DNA of 64,000 nucleotides from Cristatella mucedo. Lineage: Eukaryota > Bryozoa > Phylactolaemata > Cristatellidae. Position numbers and translations under genes: made by a program. The stretch lies in contig WPIO01000004.1 in NCBI GenBank assembly GCA_009760855.2, forward strand, positions 10,599,501 to 10,663,500, in the 5' to 3' direction. Below are positions 45,326-54,127 of the stretch, in pieces. Positions within the stretch are counted from its first letter, which is position 1. Each line of letters starts with the position of its first letter. The notes beneath the pieces were generated by a model, which made no database searches, had not been told where the DNA came from, and saw only the letters and a list, made by a program, of their open reading frames with translations.

Positions 45326-48059
45326 GTGAGTCGCGGGAGCTAACGACGCGACGCACGAGACGATTTAGTGGGGCACTGCTTAGCTGCAACCGAAGCTTAA
45401 AATTGGCAGAAAAGTGTAGGGGTGTCACCGGAAGCGTGCGCCTGGGTGGGGTGGGGGGCTTTGTAGGTACCCTTTGAAGTATGGTTATTGACACTACCAA
45501 CCCTCACCAGAATGTATAACTTCAGAAGGGATCCATGTTAAAATGAAGGACGGTTCCCTGGTGCTAGGTATTTGCATTGTGTACTGTGGGCTTCAACCTA
45601 GCCTTATTGAACCTAGCCTGAAAAGGCTTCCAGCTATGAGCCGGCCACCCTGGTCATGCTGCCGGCCGGCCGAGTTGACAAGTGAGGCTGCTGTTAATGA
45701 GGCAGAGCCGTTTGTCTTAGCCGAGGTCTGCAGCTGATAGCTGGACGAACAGGGCTAGCCTCCTGCTACCGGCCTGAGGACGTCGGTATGCCTCGCGTTT
45801 TTCAACCGTTTAAGAAAGGTAGACGTGAGTTCCTAATTCTAGAAATTGCATAGGGAAAGCTTATATCGCCGACGATCTTTGAGCAAAAGTAGGAACGGCC
45901 AGTAGGTTGTTTCGTAATAGGCCCTCGAGGGCGCGCAAGGAAGCCGATCTTGCCTCGTCGCTCTTCGGCTAGCAGTGGTGAACGAACCGTGTGTCAGAAA
46001 GAGAATTCGTATCTGCAGTTTGATTGGAACCGCTGAAGTGTCTCTAGGATGGCAACACGTGTCTGAATACCGTGGATTTAGGGAGCAATCTAGTAGAGAC
46101 TCGGTTCTTCTGGAGGATCATCTCGACCAAGGTCAGGGTGAATGTGTTAAATAACCGAGGTCATGGACTCGAGCCTCCCTCCCCGGTAGCGTGTGTGAAG
46201 CACCTAATAAGTTCTCTTAGTGTGCCATACAAATTGAGTGTATTTTTTTTATATTTTACAACCTGCCTCTTATGTACGGCTATGAGTGCAAGCCACGTCA
46301 GAGTAGAGCTGTCCGCAATGGAACAGACGAGAACTTTGAGGCGCCATTAGGCAGTGCCACACAGACGTGCACGTGCACACGGGGCCTAGGGCATTCAGTG
46401 CACACATAATTCCCGCTATTCTTGTGAATTATATAGTTAGAAGGCCTGTTGTTTACCGACTGTTGTGGACAACTGCTTGATGAAGCTATAGCCAAAGTAA
46501 ACTGGCAGTTTTTGTTTACACCTCAAGGGAAAAACCTTGGAGAATATGAATGTCCTTACCCTAAAAACGGCAAACTGGAATCAGGCATGACGAGAGAAAA
46601 TGGAAATATATAAATAAATAAATATATATAAATAAATGCACCAGGCCGAGTACGTGTCCTCAGTGTTGGTCTGTTTTTGAGGCTTTTTCTGTTCGTGGTT
46701 ATCAGAAGCAGCCGACTCCTTTCGGGGTCACCTTGAAACCTGCACCCTCAGCACGAAAACTTTACCTTAAACCTTAAAACGTCAGTGCGTGCCCTCGAGA
46801 GCAGAGGTGGGAGTGTGCTGCTTGCTGTACTCCTGTTACCGAAATCCAAAAGGAACTGACGTCACATGTACTTGTGCTGTGTCCAACTGTTGGTGCACCG
46901 TGTGAATATGTAGGGCCCCAGGTCAGGTGGGTGACTTCAGTCTGTTCCATATCCTAACTATGGAGCTTCCCGCTGCTTAAGTAAGCTTAAAATTTCCAAT
47001 ATTCTGTTTGGTATACGTTCGAAAAGTGAAATTTGACGTTCCGTGTAGAAAAGCTGTGGGAGTGCACGGTAAAGGTCCACAAACTCCGGCTGGCCAGAAA
47101 CCGGTTCCAGTTTTGGCTCCTCCCCCACCATTGGTGGTGGCCCTTACGCCGAGAGTTTAAGCTGCCGACGCAATGTAAATTCCAAATGCCAAAAAAGCTC
47201 CAATGTCGCCGTACCATGATTCTTTATGAGCTACCTTGTCTGGCCAGACTTAGAGGCCAATAACTTCTGCATTGTCTCTTCTGCTGTAGCAAATTCAAAT
47301 GAGCCTGGTTGGCTACTTACTAGTGTAGGCCGAATACTCACCTCGGTCGTCGCCTGTCGATATCGCTCCATAGTCGTTCTATGTAGTTCGAATCGGGCTG
47401 CTAGCTGGGCTGCTTCACTAGCACCAAACCTAGGATTCGTCACCAAGTGGCGCCACACAATTTGCCACAGCAGTGGTAGCTATACTGGGAGGATTTTTCC
47501 GTCCGAGTGTAACTGTCCTGCGCGGAGCCATTTAATAACCTGTTGGCCTCACGATTTTTCCCGTGTCTAGGTAAGACTGTCGAACTATCGCATCGTGAAC
47601 GTGCTGGCAACATGCTCCATGCCGTTCGCCATACTGATCAGCGACTTCGCCAGAGCGCATCCGCGGCAGGCCAGCTACGAGCCGGAGCTGCACCCGGGCG
47701 TCACGTATCAGCTGCACGTTCCCGTGCGCGCCACCCTGAAGGTTTTCTCGACCGGCAGCATCACCATAACCGCGCCGAGCGTGGAAAACATCGAGCTGGC
47801 CGTGCAGCACATCTACCCGCTCGTCTACGAGTTTCACACGGCGAAAAAGCAGGCCACCTTGGATGCCGAAAGCAGGCGCCTGGCGGCTGCGGTGGCCAGG
47901 CGCACGAGCGCTGCTGCGTACAAGCGAGAAAATGTGGCGGCCGCTGTGGCGCAGCAGAGCGAAGGCCGCGACGCTGCCGCCATCGATGACTCGAGCGCGA
48001 GCGGCGGCAGCAGCAGCAGCGATGATGGAGATTTTGACAGCGACGTCAGTCACGATTAG
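44927..48059 (+). CDS. TBPL1: TBP-like factor (TBPL1/TRF2/TLF)
   Basis: A nuclear core-promoter factor related to TBP that binds TFIIA/TFIIB but not the TATA box; in animals it drives TATA-less and DPE-type promoters. Two coding exons, 44930-45325 and 47571-48059, join in phase 0 to give about 294 residues. The saddle is complete: NNVVCSFRTRCHLDLRAIAL, MKLRDPHTTASIWSSGKVTC, TGATSAEESL, RRFARILQKLGFK in the first repeat; YRIVNVLATCSMPF, ASYEPELHP, LKVFSTGSITITAP, AVQHIYPLVYEF in the second. FSTGSITITAP and the NVLATCSMPF spelling are TBPL1-like rather than TBP-like. A ~45-residue acidic N terminus and a ~70-residue C-terminal extension (basic/alanine-rich, then serine/aspartate-rich) exceed the 186-residue vertebrate protein. 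ATG 44930 follows a ttatttcag acceptor by three bases, so a 5'-UTR exon lies upstream. Confidence 0.96.
46108..46240 (+). mobile_element. SINE family A copy (tRNA head, LINE-like tail)
   Basis: accgaggtcatggactcgagcc is B-box-like; it is followed by gtgtgtgaagcacctaataag and ttctcttagtgtgcca, a diverged LINE-1 3' block. Same arrangement as 52848-53003. Confidence 0.5.
47200..47470 (-). pseudogene. Tc1/mariner transposase 3' fragment
   Basis: In reverse QPDSNYIERLWSDIDRRRPR corresponds to the SPDLNPIENLW block, followed by ALNLLQQKRQC-like helix sequence. The stretch aligns with 43244-43440 (for example ttctgcattgtctcttctgct in both). A second, shorter copy of the same element. Confidence 0.7.
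47571..48059 (+). CDS. TBPL1: TBPL1 terminal coding exon
   Basis: The acceptor is cccgtgtctag; the exon itself begins GTAAGACTG. It carries the second saddle repeat, then a C-terminal tail ending SSDDGDFDSDVSHD and TAG at 48057. Confidence 0.95.
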   Translation, partial: VRLSNYRIVNVLATCSMPFAILISDFARAHPRQASYEPELHPGVTYQLHVPVRATLKVFSTGSITITAPSVENIELAVQHIYPLVYEFHTAKKQATLDAESRRLAAAVARRTSAAAYKRENVAAAVAQQSEGRDAAAIDDSSASGGSSSSDDGDFDSDVSHD

Positions 48060-48223
48060 CCGGCGGTGTCTCGTCTGCACCACACGAGGACGGCCAGAGT
48101 GGAGAGAAGCCCGGTGGTCGCTGCAGAGGCGGCGGCTCCCTCGGCGATCTGTGCAGTATCGTGCAAGAGGCCCTCCCCCCCCCCCCGAGTGGCCATCGGT
48201 CTGACCGAGCTGCTGTTTGGCTG

Positions 48224-48324
48224 CCTGGCCAGCCTGCGCCTCGAGCAGGCTGGCCAGGTCGGCTGCCTCCCTCCCCTCTCATCCTCTGTCGATCGAGCTG
48301 TGGCTCCTGGCGAATGCCAGGAGC
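48224..48324 (+). promoter_or_regulatory. Two perfect hairpins in the TBPL1 3' UTR
   Basis: cctggccagcctg (48224-48236) pairs with caggctggccagg (48246-48258) over a 9-base loop; gctcctggc (48303-48311) pairs with gccaggagc (48316-48324) over a gaat loop. Both are GC-rich and would be stable in RNA. Function unknown. Confidence 0.6.
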
Positions 48325-48768
48325 AGCTGCCTCTCCTCTCGATCCAGCAGAAGTCTGCAAGGCCGCGTCGCAGACGGTGCACACACGGCGGCGACACGAT
48401 AACGAGCAGGCGCGCTCTGCGAGAGAGAAAGAGAGATGTGTGTTTCCCTTGCTCGTTGGGGACGAAAACGCCCGGCTCGCTGCTGGCACTGAACTCGACT
48501 GTCTTCATTCTCGTTCAAGCGGCGCCCGACGTATGGGTTCGTTGCTCGCCCCGTGGGGCCAGCCTCGAGTCTGCACATCGTTAGTTCTCTTTTTGCCGAG
48601 CTCGTGTGCATTCATTGCTAGGGCATGCCAGCAGCACCCATCCCCTCGCCCCCATTTAACTTCTTTGCTCGCGCGCGCATTCAGCATTGCTGAACTCCTC
48701 ATAGTGTGGTGTTCATTCGCTGATTAGATCGTTGCTAAGTAACGTGACTGTATATATTATTCAGTTTC

Positions 48769-48774
48769 AATAAA
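48769..48774 (+). terminator. TBPL1 poly(A) signal AATAAA
   Basis: AATAAA about 710 bp after the stop, followed within 40 bp by a GTGGTTGTTCTGG-type GU-rich stretch, a classic cleavage context. Confidence 0.7.
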
Positions 48775-49450
48775 TGTTACTATGAACTTGAGTGGTTGTT
48801 CTGGAGTCATAATTGTATTTAGTCAACACACAATCGGTGCGTGTGAAACGTGCTGATGCCGTCCACAATCCTTTATATGCCTATATAGTTATATATTTAT
48901 GTGTCTAGACAGCCCGGTCAACAAAGGAGTGTTGGCACGAGAGTTTCGACTATGATTCGATTCGTAGCCCATACGGCCTAATCCCAGCCCAACATCTTAA
49001 ATCTGCAAGGAAGCTGACAAGCTGGTGGCCAATGCAGTGGTCGTCAGCAGATACCAAACTTGCTATAAAAAAAATTTTACGAGTTCAAGGCTTAGCATGG
49101 TCCGTGACTATCTTCTATCAAGCACATGGATGACAGAGGCCACCGGCCTGAGCAGCGATACAGCTCAGCACGAGGAGTCTGCATGAGGAACCCCCCCCCC
49201 CCACTTGGTGTGAAGCAATAGCTGGGATCACATGCAGATGGTGACCTTTGCAGGCATGCTGCTGAGATTTCAGTCTTCTAGGATTTTTCAGATCGACGTG
49301 CGTGCAGAGCTTGTCATAACGACCCCACACGACTATAGATTCCAACTGTCTCTTGGACTCGGGCAATCGTGTCCATGAGTGCTGCGAAATCTGTCGAGGC
49401 CTATCATAAGATGGACTCGAGGTTTTGGAATTTGCAGTTGCTCCCTCCCC
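48775..49450. other. Intergenic, nothing recognised
   Basis: Mixed sequence with a C11-type run near 49190 and no coding or repeat signature. Confidence 0.5.
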
Positions 49451-49454
49451 CCAC

Positions 49455-50115
49455 AATATAGTCGACCCTCGTCGCGGTTAATCAGTTCCAGACTCTACCG
49501 CGATAGGTGAATTTCTGCGAAGTAGGATCCTTTATTTCTAAATCGAATATTTTCGTAGTCAGAGCATAGAAGACCTGTTTATGAACCTCTAAATACTGTT
49601 TTTAACATTATTAGAGATCTCCGGACATGAAATAACACCCCTTTAGTTACTATTACACCAGTATTACCAAATATATTAGACAAAATAAGACATATTATAT
49701 GTTACAACCATCGTTTTGCTATTATTGTACATTTAATTGCACGCACACAATTCTTACGCACAAACACCAAGCTATGAAAATAGTGCACTTGGTGATCAAG
49801 CGATTAAGATGAAGAGATGTACAGCACAGCAAAGAAGAGCAAGGTTACTGATCCTCTGAAGGCCCAACTTCAGTAGGAGAGAGTTTAGGTGGTGCAGTAT
49901 CTTCAAGAGGTGCGTCGTCATCTTCTTCTGCGTTCCATACGTAAAGTAATTTTAATTGTAATACAGGGGGGTATAATTGACAGACAAACGAGCGCTTGCT
50001 GTATCCTTTTCATTATTTCAAATAACTTTTTAATGAATATACACGTATTTCAAAAAAACACGATACAGTGAAGCCGCGAAGGAAGAGCAAAGTAGCAAGG
50101 GACGACTGCACTCTA
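49455..50115. mobile_element. Putative pogo-like nonautonomous DNA transposon
   Basis: The left end tagtcgaccctcgtcgcggtt and the reverse of the right end (cagtcgtcccttgctactttg) form an imperfect terminal inverted repeat. Phrases such as ctaccgcgataggtgaatttctgcgaag and ccgcgaaggaag are typical of pogo/Tigger-type ends. About 660 bp, AT-rich core, no transposase. Confidence 0.55.
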
Positions 50116-50410
50116 GAGATCAAGCTAACTATTAGTCCACAGGTGAGAAAGAAAGATGGGAGGGGTACCGGAAGAGCAAGATAGGGGTGAGAGAGATAGT
50201 GCGAGAACAGAGGTGGGGAGAGGGAGAGCGACTAGGCAGCAGCATTAAGGAAGTCACGATGTGCAAGTGATGAGCAAAAAACAAAAAATCTGGGAAAACG
50301 AGGATGGAAGATAGGATCGGCTAATTAATAATCGCATCCAACTGAGTGTATATGTTTTGGTGCCCCTGCTCTTACACACTGTGTAGCCAGTTGAGCAGAC
50401 AACAGCACGG

Positions 50411-51060
50411 ATAATCATAATAATAATAATACATTTGATATCCTTCAGTGAACTCAATCTCTTTCGAGGCACTTTGCATTTGTTACAAAGGAAGCACGAT
50501 GGAATGGTTAGTGATAGCATGCTCAATGACAACAAGCATAACATGGTTTGGGGTGACGAGCACAGGGTCAGCATGCAAATATGGTTAGTGGCAGCATGCA
50601 GTGTCAGCATGCATAAGCATGTAAAGGACGAATTACAGGGACCCACTAAATGCTGTCATAAATAGATGAGTTCTTAGCTTCTTTTTAAACGTGATCAAGT
50701 CAGGGGATGTCGTGACAGAAGTCGGGAGTGAGTTCCAGGCTTTGGGAGCATACGAACTAAAGGCACTGTCTCCAAAGGATTTGAGGTTTGTACGAGGTAT
50801 AGATAAACAGTTAGATTCCCAAAAGCGGGTGGTACGATGCTTAGCCTGGTGGGGCAGTAGATCTGATAGGTAGGCTGGAGCCAAAGAATGGAGGGATCTA
50901 AAAGTGAGTGACAGAATCTTGAAGTTGATGCGTTGCTTGACTGGGAGCCAGTGCAGGTCGGCGAGAAGTGATGCGATGTGGCAACTGCGACGTTCACGAC
51001 AGACAAGCCTGGCTGCAGAGTTTTGCACATGCTGTAAGCGCCTGATTGCGCAAGCCGGAT
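50411..51060 (-). mobile_element. LINE-1 family 3' copy
   Basis: (AAT)n, the shared UTR, then the reverse frame [19 protein letters not shown]...[14 protein letters not shown]...[12 protein letters not shown]...LFMTAFSGSL. It lacks the 77-bp duplication and is 5'-truncated. Confidence 0.9.
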
Positions 51061-51868
51061 GCGAGCAGCACAAGCACGACCACCGATCGTGCCACTAATG
51101 AAAAAGATGCATCGTCAAAGCAAAAACAGGTGAGTTGACTTCTCTAGCCATGCGACCCCTCGGCTTACCCAGCAGGGATGACATTTGCAATCACGGGTAG
51201 GACTGTCCGAAGGCTAGGTTGGTGGGATTGGGTGGGTTGGCGTGAGCTCCACCATCGGCAACCCCATACGGTATATATCACAAGAGGTGCTATCGCACAC
51301 CCACCGGAAATCGCCACCACAGCCATAGCTGCATCGTGGCAGCAGTGGGTAGCAAGGGGGTAGGAGGTGGGAAGGGAAAGAGAGCCAGTCAGCGACACCG
51401 TCAGCGACTGTCCGTGTCCCTGCCACTCTGACACCGAGAGGGCACCGTGCCTCCGGCAAAACGAACTCTCGAAAAATCAGAGCCAGCCAAGCCTTCAGCA
51501 AGCGGTGGCTGAGCTCCCCACCTTGTCCGTGGCTGCAGCGGGGCCTGAGAAAAGTTCACCAGAAGCTGTGTTGACCTTTTGCTCGAGCGGTGGGTCAGCA
51601 ACACAGCGACTAGCCTGGGTTTTCTGTGCCAACACAGCCAACGCAACAGGCTCGAAGTCATGCGGCTTATTTTCAGGACGACAAGTGGATCGCCGTTCTG
51701 CTCAAAAGCCACAGCCTGCCTTCTACGCCTCAAGTAGGCAGACATTTGACGACGACACGAATTCGCAGACGTAAAATACTGTATTTTCATTTTTGAGGTA
51801 GCCACGCAACACCATTCAAAAAAGCAGCACAAACACTGCAGACCCTGCAGCTGATGAAAAGGAAGAGC
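51061..51868. other. Intergenic, nothing recognised
   Basis: No motif-bearing frame or repeat was seen between the LINE and the GA tract. PHKA transcription should end somewhere in 50.5-52.2 kb, but no clear poly(A) signal was picked. Confidence 0.4.
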
Positions 51869-51872
51869 AAAG

Positions 51873-51934
<62 letters not shown>
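51869..51934. repeat. (GA)n microsatellite
   Basis: About 66 bp of perfect GA. Confidence 0.98.
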
Positions 51935-51935
<1 letters not shown>

Positions 51936-52258
51936 ACCCGAAGCGATAGCACCAGCAGACGCGTGCGGAGTTATATGCATCGTTGAGCTATTGCAACAGC
52001 ACTCAGCGTGCAACAGCACTCAGCAAATACATATAAAGGAGCTGCCAGAGTTTCACCTGTCACGCAGCCGCACTAGGCAACTGGACACTGGCCGTGCGTC
52101 TGCCAGGCCAGGCTGAGTGCACAATCTGCAATTCACATGGGTTTGCTATTTTTCTAAATATATCACCATCAGGGTGGGGAGATTTTCCACTGGTTAAATT
52201 CAAGTTAGGTCGGGCTTTCGTGAGGAGCCAGCAGTATCAGTCGGCTCCGAAACTCGAG

Positions 52259-52498
52259 TCAGCAAATGGCGCACTCAATGGCAACGTCTCCACTGCCCGA
52301 CGAGTTCGTCGTCGGAAGCGGTAATACTTCGCTGACGGCCCGGCACATGTAAGTCAGTGTGCCGTACTTGCCACTGGGCGCATCGTCGTAGAAGTGCTCG
52401 CACACGTTTCGTATTCGCTGGCACTGTTGTTGCTGCTGCTGCTGTCCCGCTGGCCTCGTTCTGGCGCAGCACTGGGTGGCCAGGCCTCCGTGCTCCCT
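52259..52498 (-). CDS. PHKA: PHKA terminal exon with CaaX box
   Basis: The acceptor is taken at gacactttccag (52499); ctgag at 52520 is an equally phased alternative that would add LGSDTFQ. It encodes [11 protein letters not shown], a Q7 run, [20 protein letters not shown], a serine-rich linker and CAIC before TGA (52261-52259). Confidence 0.9.
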   Translation of the reverse strand, partial: REHGGLATQCCARTRPAGQQQQQQQCQRIRNVCEHFYDDAPSGKYGTLTYMCRAVSEVLPLPTTNSSGSGDVAIECAIC

Positions 52499-54085
52499 CT
52501 GGAAAGTGTCGCTGCCGAGCTCAGCCAATCGTCATTGCCCAGCGTGCCGGGCCAAGCAAGCCGCGCTCCAAGTGAGGACTTTGTAAAAAAAAAGTTGAGG
52601 CGCAAAAAATAGCAGGCTCCGAGAGGAGCAGGTGATCGGAGACCCACCCTCGGCATGCACCGAGACGTCATATCCGGGTGGATGCGGTCCTGGCTCGGAG
52701 GCATGCCCTCAGCTGTGCCGGCAAGAGGCAGCGTATGTCCGGATGGCGACCAAAGGCCACGTGAAAGGATCGCGCGAGTCCAGAGACGAACTCGGCACTA
52801 TCAGCCAATGTCGTCTTGCAGAGTACTTAGAAGGCTGCCCTGCTATGGCCCAGTAGTTAAGCTGTCCCCCCCCCTCCGACCAAGGTCAGTGAGTGTATTT
52901 ATTTGATGGCCAAGGTAGTGGGCTCGAGCCCTGTGGCATATGTGAAGTGCCTCAATAGAGATTTAAGTTCTCTTAGGATGCTATGCAAATGAATTATATA
53001 TAAGGAACAATTCTCTTTGCCTCAAACGCAAACCATGGCAAGATCAAACGTGCGCCACTGCGCATATTACGGGAAGCAGGTGGACTGGCAGGACAAGTGA
53101 AGAGCAACAACTATCTATGGCGCCAGCTAGGCTGGCTGGTCTGAAGGCAGGTGTCAGCGACGATCACCGGCGCCTGCCTAGCCGGCAGCACCAGTTAGCA
53201 TATGCAGTCGCTATGGGGTTGGGGAGGGTCGCTCAGACAGCAAATCCACCACTGACAACGCCGCAGCAGTGTCCGAGGGGGCATCCTCGGGGCCGAGAGG
53301 CCACGAGACTGCAAAGGCAGAAGGGGAGCGGCTGCTCGAGCCGTTGACGCGGCTTCTAGGCAGCCGGAAGAGGAGCACCTGAGGCTGCCGAGACACTGGC
53401 CAAAAACAGGCCCGCCCCCGGCGGCATAGGCAAGCAAAATCGGCGAGCAGATCCTTGCCGGACGGCCAACAACCACCATCCCGTCGCCGGAGCGAAACGA
53501 AACGCACCTGGTCTTCCAGAAACACTTCGGCCGCCTTGCCGACGATGCTGTTGACGGGAATGACCGTGTTGAGGAAGTGGTTCTTCGAGTCCATTTCGGC
53601 AAACAGCGCGAGGGTCATGAGCGCCTCCACGAGCAGCTGCCGGTACTCGGGCTCGGGCACCGAGGTGAGCGCGCTCTCGAACTGCAGCGCGAACTTCAGC
53701 TCCCCGGCCGTCATCTGTGTGCGCAGGCACGGCGAAAAGTGATAGCGGCAGCAGCGCATGCAAAGGGGGCAGAGCATCAGCTGGGGGCAGCGCAGAGTGC
53801 CTGGGAAGACGTCGAATCTGTTTGGACTAGCACGCAGGCGGCAAAGAGTCAGTCGCGAGCTGCAGGCATCGCTGGCGAGCCTGCCGATTTACCGGCGGCA
53901 AAAAAAACGCTGCTGCCGCCACCGCTACGACTTGCTCACTTCTCGGTGGGTTTCAATGCAGAGACTCTTATAGCGCTCTCATTGCACCGAGCGAGTCACG
54001 TGCCACGAGCTTTTCTATGACGTCCGAAATCGACGTCTGAAGGGAACGATGGGGGCCCAGGGCTTGCTCATTCACTGCCCCACAA

Positions 54086-54127
<42 letters not shown>

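Larger units (their letters stand above)
45326..47570 (+). other. TBPL1 intron
   Basis: 2.2 kb, holding a tRNA-headed SINE (about 46.1 kb) and a Tc1/mariner relic (47.2 kb). No other exon is supported; the two coding exons are phase-compatible across it. Confidence 0.7.

Noticed and set aside
48066-48727. Long ORFs on both strands after TBPL1
   Set aside because: They lie in the TBPL1 3' UTR, lack motifs and arise from GC-rich sequence.
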